The notes below the pieces were generated by a model. It made no database searches, was not told the origin of the DNA, and saw only the letters and a program-made list of their open reading frames with translations. The position numbers and the translations under genes were made by a program. This document shows positions 45,975 through 56,574 of a stretch of DNA of 64,000 nt, piece after piece. Location of the stretch: positions 1-64,000 of the forward strand of contig OZ004584.1 of assembly GCA_963924555.1 (NCBI GenBank), read 5' to 3'. This DNA comes from Crambe crambe (lineage: Eukaryota; Porifera; Demospongiae; Poecilosclerida; Crambeidae). Position 1 is the first letter of the stretch, and each line of letters starts with the position of its first letter.

Positions 45975-47454
45975 ATGGCTGCTGAAAATTCAAGGGATTG
46001 CAACTGCTGCAACTTGGTGATAAAATATCTCCTGTTTCTTATCAACATCATCATATGGGTGAGATTTCCTTGGTGTTGGCCACATAGCTATTGGTAGTAG
46101 TGTGTGTTTACTAGAGACTTATGGTCTCAATGTATGTTACAGTGGCAGAGAGCCCAGTGGCAGCCAGCCATTAAATTTTATTGATTTGCTTCAACTTTCT
46201 CATTGTTAATGAACACCTTTGACAAGTTTTCAAACCAAAACACCAACTATAGGATGTTCGTGGTAACATGCCATCGGCCCCCACTTTTAGCGTGGTATTT
46301 CTGCCTAGTCAGTAGGGGTGTTGCTACAGTAGTTTGACTGTTTGAGTGAAGCTAGAGTGTTGTTTATTAGATAATCATTTTTTATTGCAGCTGTTGGGGT
46401 GTGCTCTTCTAGCCATAGGCATATATGTACGAGTAGAAACACAAACAATCGAGATGTTGGGGCTGAGTGATTTCCTGACTAATCCCTCCATTATCATTAT
46501 CGTTCTGGGCTCTTTCCTCTTTATTATCGGATTTTGTGGCTGTTTGGGAGCTCTGCTGGAAATCTTTTTCCTTCTGGTCATTGTGAGTAACTTAATCTGA
46601 TGATCTTCAGTGAATATGCTATTCATTATTATGTGCAGTATGCCGTACTATTGTCCATCGTTTTGTTGGGACAGATAGGTTTGGTTATCTATGTCTTTGT
46701 TCAGCAAGATCAGGTAAGCCATTTCTTCCTTCCCTCTCTTCCTTGATTATTATTCGTTTTGGTGATTTAAGGCCTTTGGTGCCTTTGAGTCGCTTGTGCG
46801 AAATGCAATAGCTCGATATTTTGATGATGCTAACTTGCGAAACATCATCGATTTGATCCAAGCACAGGTAATTTATCCGACCTCCCACAATATGTATCAT
46901 AGTGTGATCGTTCTTTCTCTGAAGCTTTTAAACTGCTGTGGAATTAATGGGCCAAATGACTGGCAAAGTAATCCTTACTTCAACTGTTCCAGTAGAGCAT
47001 TTCAGCGTTGCAGTGTTCCGTTTTCCTGTTGTGTCATGGTGAGTTCATGTTCAGTGGTTATATATATATATATGCTCTTTTTTTTTTTCTTTTTTTTTTT
47101 CGTTTTAGGAGGAAGGAGCTGTGATCAATCAACAGTGTGGTTATCGTGCTCTAGATAATGCTACAGTAAGTGACTTCAGTAATGACTGATGTGCGTTAAC
47201 TTTGTGTGTCTGCACAGACCACCACAACAATGATCCACCAAACAGGCTGTTTTCTAGCTGTGCGAAGCTTCATTCAGAGCAACCTGTATGTTGTGGGTGG
47301 TGTTGGCATAGGTCTACTGGTCTTTCAACTGATCAACGTCATGTTGGCATCAGGCCTAGCTGTTGATGTCTACAGAGAGAAGAAAATCATCAATGCACAA
47401 AAAAAGCTCAAGAAAGAGCAGAAACAGATGGAAGAGCATGTTGCTAATTTGTAA
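45975..47454 (+). CDS. Tetraspanin
   Basis: Four-pass membrane organiser. Start at 45975 (MAAENSRDCNCCNLVIKYLL). TM1 spans the first intron (FLINIIIW / LLGCALLAIGIYV); TM2 is IIIIVLGSFLFIIGFCGCLG; TM3 is YAVLLSIVLLGQIGLVIYVF. The large extracellular loop includes RYFDDANLRNIIDLIQAQ and the family CCG motif in LLNCCGINGPNDWQ, further Cys in FNCSSRAFQRC and PFSCC, and TGC before TM4 (YVVGGVGIGLLVFQLINVML). The cytoplasmic tail is a charged helix (KIINAQKKLKKEQKQMEEHV). About six short introns plus a longer first intron of 330 bp. The paralogue group is not clear. Confidence 0.93.
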
Positions 47455-47594
47455 TCGGCTCTCTGATTCCATGATGACTAACAACATAACATAATACTGA
47501 TTTTTTATAGCAATCATAATACATGATCGATAATTATAGGAAATACGTGTGTACTGATTAGATTTACGATCCTTACCGACTTTATATAAAAGAG

Positions 47595-48090
47595 ATGACG
47601 AGCCTTAGCGTGACTTATGAAGGTGGAGATTCGTATGATGGGGAGTGGAGTGGTGAAGGAAAGAGGCAGGGTCTTGGAGTTCTAAAGTTAAAAGATGGAG
47701 CTGTATATAGTGGACAATTTGAGAATGGCTTCTTTCATGGCAGTGGGGTCATAAAGTTCCCGGATGGCAGTTCCTACGAGGGAAGCTTTGAGTTGGGCAA
47801 ATTTCATGGATATGGAGTATATGTAAACCAAGATGGAATGAAATTTGAGGTATGTTATTAAATGATCTAGCACTATCCATCACCAATGACAGTATTATGT
47901 TGCATAGGGTCAATTTCAAGAAGGCAATGCCCGTGGTTTGGGTGTAGTTACTTTTCCTGATGGCAGTCATGGGCAACCATCTTGTGAAGGTCGTTTCGAA
48001 GGCAATGTGTGTATGGAACGCAAACCCTCGGGAGAAGCCCCCAAGCGTGCTCGACAAGCTGCTGCCAAAGCGAGAGCTATAATTCACTGA
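47595..48090 (+). CDS. MORN4: MORN repeat protein, MORN4-like
   Basis: Two exons (47595-47849 and about 47909-48090) give about 145 residues, the size of animal MORN4 (retinophilin), which binds class III myosin. MORN repeats are visible: YDGEWSGEGKRQGLGVLKLK, YSGQFENGFFHGSGVIKFPD, YEGSFELGKFHGYGVYVNQD and EGQFQEGNARGLGVVTFPDG. The family-specific SHGxPxxEGxFE block follows (SHGQPSCEGRFEGN), then a basic C-terminal helix. The gene starts 141 bp after the tetraspanin stop in the same direction. A TATATAAA lies at 47582-47589, just before the ATG, which is too close for a normal core promoter unless the UTR is minimal. Confidence 0.88.
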
Positions 48091-48163
48091 CCATTCAAAT
48101 CAAGTTCATTTTTATTCACATTCTAACATGTATATAGTGTTTTAAATTGTTCATGCCCAGCAC

Positions 48164-49242
48164 CTAGTCCTGGGCAATGTAGATGACTTTATGTCGCTCA
48201 ATCAGTTCAATGTCTTTCTCCAATTGCTTCATGTCTGCCTCCATCCTTTCCTTGCGTGCCTTTTTGGCTACGGTATCTGTCACTACGCTCAGTCCCTGGT
48301 ACTGTCGGTGTAGCTCCTCCCAGTTCTTTTTTAGTCCTTCCAGGAGTTTGTTGCGTTGCATTTCAGCCACTTGTTCCATCTGTCCCTGTCGTAGACTCTC
48401 TGTCACATACTGATCATACTCCTCTTGTGCTTGTGTCATCTCCTTCTTGTGTTGTACCAAGTAGCTAGGAGTCTTCCCATAGTCCTGAGAATCACCGCCA
48501 ATAATACTCGTTGAAAGTCAAATAGCTACCATCACTCACCTTTTTCTTACAATATTTTGGGATCAACCCAGAATTCTGCAAAGAATAAAGCACAGTATGT
48601 GTCTAGCCACTAAACAATGGAGACATTTACCTCCAAAGCGTGACGAGTACCCACTTCCTTATCGACATGCACAGGTTTTGATTTTCTAGCTACAGACATG
48701 ATGGTGCTGACAGCATTGGTGGAGATGAAGTCACGTGTGCTCTTGGCCCCCATCTGAGGACAGTCTGTGTGGGCAGGGACACGAGGACGTCGAGTAGCTT
48801 CATCCGGATACTTAAAGTTTGTCTCTTCAATGTAATTAACCCTTTGAAGTCATTAAATATTTCATTGAGAGCTTACTTTCAGGTAATTTAGGTTCTTTGG
48901 AGTGCTTCTGGAGGTAATTTTTAGGTGAGTTGACCACAACACTAGCGGAACCCTGGAATTTAATTTGTTTACAAGTAACAGTACAGCAGTAGGAAATGAG
49001 TCAGATACAAGTGTTCAACAAGTTTCCTCCCAATAATTTACCATTGTTTTTTTACTTGATTTGCTTTGTTGAGTTTCTGTCTTCACCATACTCCGAAACT
49101 GGGATTTATACCTATACCATAAAACAGTACTTCTAAAGCCATCGTGTTCTGAGCTTCAAATTTACCTAGGAACCTTTCCCTGTGATGGAGGGACCCTGGG
49201 GATCAAATGGTAGACACTTTCTTCGGTATCCACGGACATCAT
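48164..49242 (-). CDS. ENKUR: Enkurin, ciliary/flagellar calmodulin-binding adaptor
   Basis: Axonemal microtubule inner protein and TRPC adaptor of cilia and sperm. Start at 49242 (MMSVDTEESVYHLIPRVPPS). Then FRSMVKTETQQSKSSKKTM, KNYLQKHSKEPKLPE, a block with PQMGAKSTRDFISTNAV and SVARKSKPVHVDKEVGTRHA, and the enkurin domain: YGKTPSYLVQHKKEMTQAQE, then LLEGLKKNWEELHRQYQGLS, VVTDTVAKKARKERMEADMK, ending QLEKDIELIERHKVIYIAQD. The last 60 residues are the diagnostic part. About six short introns. The upstream gap contains an RFX-type X-box, which fits a ciliary gene. Stop is 73 bp from the MORN4 stop. Confidence 0.92.
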
Positions 49243-49268
49243 TCAAGCATAGGCTTCTAATTGTTTCA

Positions 49269-49282
49269 GTTACCATGGAAAC
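49269..49282. promoter_or_regulatory. RFX X-box in the ENKUR/DPY19L gap
   Basis: GTTACCATGGAAAC is a near-perfect X-box (consensus GTTRCCATGGYAAC; one mismatch). It lies 27-40 bp upstream of the enkurin start codon and 55-69 bp upstream of DPY19L. RFX factors drive ciliary genes across animals and their close relatives. Confidence 0.7.
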
Positions 49283-49337
49283 AATTCGATCACTGTTTTT
49301 GTCTTTGACGACCTTTTCCCTTTAATCATTAGCTGCA

Positions 49338-52209
49338 ATGAAACAAAGCAGAAAAAAACGTGGTTCCCTCAAAGTAACTGAATCGCATAGTAATCAGTCT
49401 CGAGGGAAAAAGCAAAATAAAAAATCAGAAACTGAAGAATGGCATTATATAGGTTGGATTGTTGCTGCAGGTAAGTTCTCATAGATATTTAATAGTTAAT
49501 TACAGTGTCCTTATTAATATTTCCAGCGTTAGGTATAGCCGTGGTACACAGGTAATTTTTTTTCTCAGTGAATGAATTAACCGTGATGTAAAACTCATCA
49601 ACAGTGCCCATCTTCATATATTGTTTGAAAATGATCGTTACTTTTCCCATTTATCTACTCTGGAACGAGAACTTTCATTCAGGACTGAGATGGTAACTAT
49701 CCTCTCTTCTCTACTATCAGCTATTGATTAGTGTGTGTCTTCCCTCAGGGATTGTACTTTTCGTACTATAAGACACTAGCAAGTGCTCCTTCCTTTGTCC
49801 GAGGGCTAGACCTCATCATCCATGATAACCTCACAGAATATCCCTCGACAATTAACACACTGCAACGTTTCAACCTCTACCCTGAGGTGACTAAAACAGT
49901 TCCACTTCTTATGATGTCCATTCTGGCTAGTTAGGTCATTGTTGGTGGGCTCTACAGGACTTGGCGTTCCACGCTAAACTTATTTGGAAGATCAGGTGTC
50001 GAATGCTTTGAGATTGCAAGGGGACTTGGCCAGCCACCAGTGTCTGCTTGCAATGGTGAGATTCTTATCATTCATCTCCATAAGGAGATTCATATTATCA
50101 TAGTGAGTGGATTTGACCTTTTTAGGCCTGGGGGACCCTGCTTCCTTTTATATCTGGTGTGTGTTTGCTCTCAATGGTTTCCTGGCCAGCTTCATCTTCC
50201 TTTTGGGAACATACCTCAGGTATGTGTCCACCTCGTCTGGCTTCATGAATTATGTGTCTGATGTATGATTTCAGTGAATCCTTTCTAGGTGGGCTCCTTT
50301 CACTGGCTTTCTTCTTCTTCAACCATGGGGAGGTTAGTCTCCATCCTTCACACTTTGCAGTCTGGCTCAAGAATAGATCACGTACATAGGCCACTCGAGT
50401 GATGTGGACGCCTCCTCTGAGAGAGAGTTTTGCCATGCCTTTCCTACTCCTCCAGATGCTCTGTGTCGTCCACTGCATTAGGTGCCACACCCACTAATGT
50501 AATTGATTGACCGTGCACCCATCCCTTTCTCTCCCCACAGACAACACAACCCCACCCTCTTTCACTACTTTCTGGTTTCAGTGACTTCTTTGGCATTCCT
50601 CCTGCCATGGCAGTTCTCACAGTTTACTCTTGTCACACAGAGCTTTTCATTGCTGCTGCTGCACAGCTGTCGACTCCTTCCTTCGAGCCACCTGCGTCCC
50701 CTCTTCTTCTCTCTAGGGTTAGCACTGCTCTCCAATGTCCTCCTCCAATTTGCTAACAGCCTCCTGCTCACTTCACTCCTGCCTTCCTGCATTTTGGCAT
50801 GCCTGGTAAGAGGTTCTCTACCCCGTTATCTTGTTCACCTCTCGTCACCTTTAGCTGGTGATTTCACTACAGTCAATTTTTGACTATATTCCTCTGAGGG
50901 GCTTTAGAATGGTGAGTTTTTCAAGGGTGAAGCGTGATGATATCTCTGTTTGCATGTGTAGTGTTGCGAGGTATTATCTGCTCTCCTGATCATGTTGGGT
51001 ATAAAGTTACTGCTGAACGTTCTGCTAGGAGGAGTAGATGATGTGAGTGGTTCTTGTGTGTGGTTAATCTCACTACATTGTGCAATGTCATTAGGCCCAC
51101 ATTGTTGCCATCTTTCTCTCCAAATTCACCTGGTACCATGACTTCCACACACTCCTCTACACCTGCTCTCCAGAGTTTGACTTTCTTCCCCTTGACTATG
51201 TGTTCCAGCTGAGTGCCACACTGCTGCTGCCTGCTGCCTTTGTCGTCACTCTGGCTGTTGCATTTTCTCTGTTCCGTCATCTCTCCCAGGCATCAGACAG
51301 CACGTGGTCACATTCGCTGGCAGAGCAGACTTTGAGTGTGGTGCAGTGTGGAGCTTTTCTGTTGCTAGCAATTCTCCTCATGCGATTGAAGCTATTCCTC
51401 ACTCCTCAGCTCTGTGTCTTAGTGGCCTTCCTTGCAAGGTCAAAGGTCAGGCTTAAGACAAGAAGCTGCTTGTGTGCCAAAATTGACAGTGAATGTGTGT
51501 ATAGTTCCTGCCACATGTATCGTCACGTTTGGTGATTGGTCTACTCCTTCTTGGAGGATCCTTCAGAGGAGTTTATAACTTATGGCAGCAGTGGGTAAGA
51601 AGACCTGGCCGTAGTCCAACTAATCTCTTCTTAATCATAACGTATTATCTATAATAGAGTGTGGTTGGTGAGTTTAATAACCCTGAAATGGAAAAGCTGG
51701 TAAGCGATGATTATTGAGTATTAATTATTGCTGTAATGTCTGCATGCAGGTCCAGTGGGCCAATGGTTCCTCTCTACCAGATACTGCAGTATTTGCAGGT
51801 GCCATGCCAACTATGGCTGCTCTAAGGCTCAGTACTTCACATGCTATAGTGAACCATCCACATTACGAGCACGCTGGCCTCCGGTGAGTCTTCAACTCTG
51901 TGATACAATTATGCCAAGCTCTATTTACTTAGTGAGCGAACCAGGCTGGTCTACACGGTGTACAGTCGCAAGCCACCTACAGAGATCCATAGAGTTCTGA
52001 GCATGCTCCATGTGACACATGTTGTGGTTGAGGAACCGTGGTGCAACAAGCGCTACAAACCTGGCTGCTCATTTGCTGACGTCTGGGATGAGGAAGACCC
52101 TGCTAATCAAGAGCGCCCCCAATTTTGCCAGTTGATTCATCAAACTATTCCTGATCATTTTCAGTTAGTCTTTTCAAATTCAATTTATAAAGTACTTCAA
52201 CTTGTATGA
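49338..52209 (+). CDS. DPY19-like C-mannosyltransferase
   Basis: ER multi-pass enzyme that C-mannosylates tryptophans of thrombospondin-type and similar repeats, using dolichol-phosphate-mannose. The N terminus is basic ([20 protein letters not shown]), then HYIGWIVAA starts TM1. The conserved luminal loop has [20 protein letters not shown] and [12 protein letters not shown]; then [40 protein letters not shown]; further hydrophobic segments (LLFHALPWQF-type, [20 protein letters not shown]); the C-terminal luminal domain with [31 protein letters not shown] and [20 protein letters not shown]; ending [12 protein letters not shown] at 52209. About fifteen short introns. The family has several animal paralogues; which one this is cannot be told. 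Confidence 0.9.
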
Positions 52210-52318
52210 TTTTTCTATAAATAGCTATTGGGTGTTTTGTAGTATATACACTGCTATGAAAAATGATGATATAATATGTACTGACACACAGTATTAATGA
52301 AAGTATTTCTACCATGTT

Positions 52319-54423
52319 TCATTTAGTGTTCTTTTCTTCATCTTCAGATTCACTACCACTTTCACTTTCACTTTCTGTTGTTTTTTGTTGTTGAGGACTA
52401 GCTGGAGTGATGGGGACGGTGACTCCTCCTCCACCCCTAACTGGGGCAGGGATGGAAGGTTTTGCAGACACTGTCACACCACCTCCAAATGACACAGGAA
52501 GACTCTGAAAATACTTTGAATGACTGTACACATTGCTACCATACTAGCATGTCCAACAGACCTGTCTGCCAGGGCGTGGGGGAAGACTCCCAAAGAAGAA
52601 TGGTGCAGTAGAAGTGAGAGATGTTTGTCTGCTGAAGGGTGTGGTCTGAGAAGGACGCTGCATAACAAGAGGTGGAGGGTTATTTTCAGTGGGTGTGGTG
52701 GGGCCACCACCCAATTGCAGCATTCTGTTCTCTGTAGTAGTGGGGGAAAACTTGCTGCCACTGGAGAGAGGCTGTTTAATGGTGGGGAGGACTCCTCCTC
52801 TACCATCTGGAACTCCACTCAGTTCACGTTCTCCAGCTGAAAATGTCATATAACCACTAGCTAGTACATGACCAATAAGTCTATAGCTGGATGGTTAGAT
52901 TCACATTAGAGTGTTTGTTATTTTCAGAAATTTGGCCTTGGTAAATTGCTAAAAAAATTTTTTACACGATCAATTTAGCTTTAAAATCAATCTAGGCATC
53001 ATGCTGAATGGTTAGATTCATTAGAGTGTTATTGGCCTCGTGTCAGGAGTCTATAGCCTTGGTAAATTATTACTGAAAAAAAATTAAATAGCCATGCTGA
53101 ATGGTTAGATTCACATTAGAGTATTATTGGCCTCATGAAAAATTTGGCCATTAATTTTTTACGTGACGGATTTAAATCTTAACACTCAAAAGTCAATCTT
53201 GGCATCATACTGAATGGTTAGATTCACATTAGAGAGTTATTGGTCTCATGAAAAATTTGTGGAATTTTCCCAAGTCTAGTATTTTTGAAAAATGCGTCTT
53301 AACACTCAAAAGTCAATCTAGGCATCATGCTGAATGGTTGGAGTCACATTATAAAGTGCTATTGGTCTCACAACTTTTTTTCAACGTCATTGCTAGTTCA
53401 CTACTACACCAACTCACTCAACTGGCCTGACTGAAAACGACCACTTAGAGAAACTTTATGTTGTGAGAGTTCATGTCGAAGTCTTTGATTTTCCTGCTGA
53501 ATACTGTGAATGGCAGACTTGGAGCCTGCCAACAGGCAACAGCAACAGTAGCGTCTAAAAGCATCATTACTGAACTTCCACATGCAGAGCAGGACAACTA
53601 CAACAACTTGAAATCAAAAATTACTTTCTGAATGAATCACACTTGTAGGTGAATATGGTAGTCTCACCTATTAGCACCAGTACTACTGCAACGATGATGA
53701 TGGGCACAACTATAGCCACAACATTCACTGAAGTACTGGCAACAGTTGGTTCAGATCCAATGCAATACTGGCCGTCCAAAGACCGACAGCCTGAAATAAG
53801 AATTAATTCATTAATCAATAAAGATGAAGTCAAATGATCTCTCACTTTTCATTTTGCAGACATATGGCAAGTTAGAAGTGGTGCAGTAACCAGTGTGCAC
53901 CCTCCACCCATCATTAGTAAACTTGGCACAGTCTAATGGTCCCCTGTTATCGACAGGAAAGCCTCCAGACCAGTTCAAGTAACCAGGCATGCTGTCCACA
54001 CTACTGTTCAGCCACCTACATAATACAACATGTCATCATATACACTAACAAGTTTTCAGCTAACTGACCTGAATACACCTTCCCTCTCGATATCATTCAA
54101 ACCTATCCAAAATTCTCTCCGTCCATTTATTGTAAATATTTGTTGGATATATTCATTTTCAGCTGCATCATCTATGGAAACCAAGATCCCTCCATCTCTC
54201 ACACACGAGCGATTGGCTGCAGAGTAGTCATTTGGGGTCTGATAGTACAAATAGCAAAGACTGTTGGCTGGAGGCCTGAAGCTATAGCGAGGATCAGGGC
54301 ATATGGCTGGGAAAGAAGAATAACACTGCAATCAGCTAGCATGGCATTGCAGCATTCATGCTTACTGGTTTGAGCTGAGCAATGAAGTATGATCACAGCT
54401 AGAGATAACAACAATAGCTTCAT
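52319..54423 (-). CDS. Single-pass C-type lectin-domain receptor
   Basis: Start at 54423 gives a signal peptide (MKLLLLSLAVIILHCSAQT). One C-type lectin-like domain follows: ICPDPRYSFRPPANSLCYLY, SCVRDGGILVSIDDAAENEY, the WIGL motif in FWIGLNDIEREGVFRW, NWSGGFP, DCAKFTNDGWRVHTGYC and LPYVCK. The EPN/WND calcium residues are not clearly kept, so ligand binding may be non-canonical. After a short stalk (CRSLDGQYCIGSEP) is one TM (NVVAIVVPIIIVAVVLVLIG plus VVVVVLLCMW). The cytoplasmic tail is Pro/Ser/Thr-rich (GGVLPTIKQPLSSGSK) and ends in an acidic Ser/Glu stretch (SESESGSESEDEEKNTK). About eight introns; the intron at 52850-53420 is filled with a degenerate repeat. Confidence 0.82.
52870..53375. 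repeat. Five degenerate 90-120-bp tandem units in a lectin-gene intron
   Basis: The word GAATGGTTAGATTCACATTA (or one- to four-base variants) recurs near 52888, 53000, 53100, 53213 and 53332, each followed by TTATTGGYCTC and preceded by a GGCATCATGCT-type stretch. The spacing is irregular. The gene here is otherwise built of short introns, so the repeat accounts for its largest one. Confidence 0.8.
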
Positions 54424-54525
54424 CTTGCATCAGAAGGGGGATGGGCTCGTTTATATTATGTTGTTGCTAAGTTACGCAGGTGTTCCCCGCCCTGGCCCCC
54501 GGCTGGCCCTGGCCCCGGGGTCACA

Positions 54526-54533
54526 CATGCGCA
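54526..54533. promoter_or_regulatory. NRF1-like half-site in the lectin/PY-protein gap
   Basis: CATGCGCA, the core of an NRF1 site, lies in the 172-bp gap between two divergent starts. The gap is also locally GC-rich (54490-54520), unlike its surroundings. Confidence 0.3.
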
Positions 54534-54595
54534 GTAAGCAATTAAGCTTATTTCCCAACAAGCAGAAAACTGTACTCGAGCGAGAATGGAGTCCC

Positions 54596-55244
54596 TGTCG
54601 GTCTATTTGGTAGTCGCCGCTTCGGTAATAAGTGTGGTAAGTAAACTTCTATTGTTCAGTTACCGAGGCAATGCAAAACATGCTTCAACAGGCGTATGGA
54701 GCATCTACTTGTACTCTCAATGGGTTTTCGTGGACGTGAGTTCAAGAGTTAATATATAATTATAGTAGTTATTTAATATAACTTAATGCTTTCTATAGAT
54801 GTACTTATGATTGCTGCTTTTCTTACTTCAACTGCTGTAGTGTACCCGTAAACATAGGTAGTGCTTACTGGTATGCTTGGTAAGTACTGATGTAAAATAA
54901 CTAGCCAGCCAACTTCATTGATTGTGACCTAACACAGGGTCCTTATAGCCATTTTCTTCTTGATTTTGCTGTGTGCCTGTGCTGGGTGTGGTACTTATGG
55001 CTATCGTAGGTACTATGTAGTGAGGCAGGTTCATCATCCACCTCCTGTGGTCGTCACCTCACAAACTACTGGTGGTGAGTCACCATGCTAGGGAAATGAC
55101 ATCATACTGCACTGAAATTTTGTGTTTTTAGGCTACCAGCAGTTCGGCAACCAGCAGTTCGGCAACCAGTACTCTGGCTATTCAGCCCCCAAGGATGCCC
55201 CTCCTCCCTACAACCCTGCTGGTGGTTACAAACCTGCAAATTAA
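54596..55244 (+). CDS. Small Cys-rich membrane protein with PY motif
   Basis: About 145 residues in five exons. Signal peptide MESLSVYLVVAASVISVAYG; short Cys-rich ectodomain (STCTLNGFSW, TCTYDCCFSYFNCCSVPVNI); one TM with Cys (VLIAIFFLILLCACAGCGTY); basic-Tyr juxtamembrane GYRRYYVVRQ; and a Pro/Tyr/Gln tail with a QQFGN repeat and a PPPY motif (DAPPPYNPAGGYKPAN). PPxY motifs bind WW domains of NEDD4-family ubiquitin ligases. The plan (signal peptide, few Cys, TM, PY tail) is that of the CYYR1/VOPP1/WBP1/shisa-like adaptor group, but I cannot name an orthologue. It is divergent from the lectin gene. Confidence 0.75.
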
Positions 55245-55415
55245 CAAACTGTGTGTGACATGAACCTTTTTTATATACATGTACGTATACAGTAGATAGC
55301 TACTTTTTATACATGTAGCTGCGCATGTTTGTGTCTGAAAGTTACTGAGGTGAAAATGTAGAGCAGCTGCTGAAGATGAAACAGAATCATGGCCTGAAGG
55401 CAGTCTTTGGGAACA

Positions 55416-56253
55416 TTACTTGAGGGAAGTTAGAAAGTTGGTTAGGAGTGGAGAAGCCCCTAATTCATCATTGGCTGTTCGTCTCTGCTCAAGCTTGAAA
55501 CTTGCACTTAATGCTGCTTTCAATCCATGCCCACTATTGACACACACACACACAGTTGTGCATACATAGTAGTCTGATTCCTGGGGAAACCCCACCTCTT
55601 TCTTTTTTGAGTGGAGGGAGTATTCGTCGAATTAGCTGCCATTGTAGCAAGTGAACGAGGGGTAGTGATGTTGGTAGTGCCAGAAGGACTGTTACTAGGG
55701 ATGAAGTGACTGCGGGTGCTGGCAAATCCTGAAGGACAATTGCCTCCCAATACTGTGCTTGTCCCACAAACCTTGCAGTGAACCACCTCCAATGGATAAC
55801 CAACACCTACAATTCATACAGTACGTGAAATATAAATATACACTCACCACATATGTCCTGCAATGATGATTCACCAAGCTTGAAAGACTTTGACCTCTAA
55901 TATGTGCCCTTCTTCTCCTACGCTTCAGTTGGCGAGGGGTCAGAGTTCGAGTACATGAATTAGTTGGAGAGAAGGGGACGGAACAAGAAGAACACAGCAT
56001 TTGAGACTGTAGTTGATTCTCTAGAGACGATATAACATACATCACACGTGCTGTGGCTTACACCTGTAGAACATACTCTTTAAGTTCAGAGCCAGTCTTA
56101 ACCTAGTGACATGATCATCATGCTTATAACAAGCTCATTGTATATTGTCGCTTACCCTAAGTGAGCTGCTAACTGGGGACATCTCTCATGGTAGGTTTGG
56201 GCTGCTTTCTGGAGGAACAGAATCCTCACTCTTTCAGCAGAGAAGTCCATCAT
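55416..56253 (-). CDS. C18orf21/Rpp21-like zinc-ribbon protein (RNase MRP/P subunit type)
   Basis: Start at 56253 (MMDFSAERVRILFLQKAAQT, YHERCPQLAAHLG); next exon LRLALNLKSMFYR; then QSQMLCSSCSVPFSPTNSCT with RTLTPRQLKRRRRRAHIRG; then VVHCKVCGTSTVLGGNCPSG. Two CxxC pairs would bind one zinc, as in Rpr2/Rpp21 proteins. A Ser/Thr/Pro-rich linker follows, then, after an intron (GTGGGG donor, CAATAG acceptor), GHGLKAALSASFKLEQRRTA and the end ELGASPLLTNFLTSLK. The NFLxSLK end and spacing fit vertebrate C18orf21 better than Rpp21. Likely an RNA-processing subunit in the nucleolus; this is inferred from family. Confidence 0.65.
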
Positions 56254-56574
56254 TAACATCGTATAGACGACCTTTACCCATTATATTGATATCAAATAGA
56301 CATACATCAATGTAGACACAAAAAAAGGATATTAAACAATGATTGAATAGCAAATGTGGAATGTCTGATTGATCACATGCATATTAGTGGTACGGCTTGT
56401 TTTGGCTTGGCCTGAGTCAGTGAGTTTGCTATGACGGTGGGGTGAGTAGGTGATCCAGCAAAAATAACACACGACAAACAAAAATGTGGAGTGGAAGTGA
56501 ATAGGTGAATGGACAAGGTGAGCGGACGTAATGGGTGAGTATTATTAGGTATGGGTAGGTGATGTTAGTCTGCA
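56254..56574. other. Intergenic between the C18orf21-like gene and INSIG
   Basis: About 320 bp with no clear coding sequence. It should hold the promoter of the C18orf21-like gene and the INSIG 3' UTR. A minus-strand frame at 56429-56692 is the INSIG last exon read in the wrong frame plus UTR. Confidence 0.6.
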
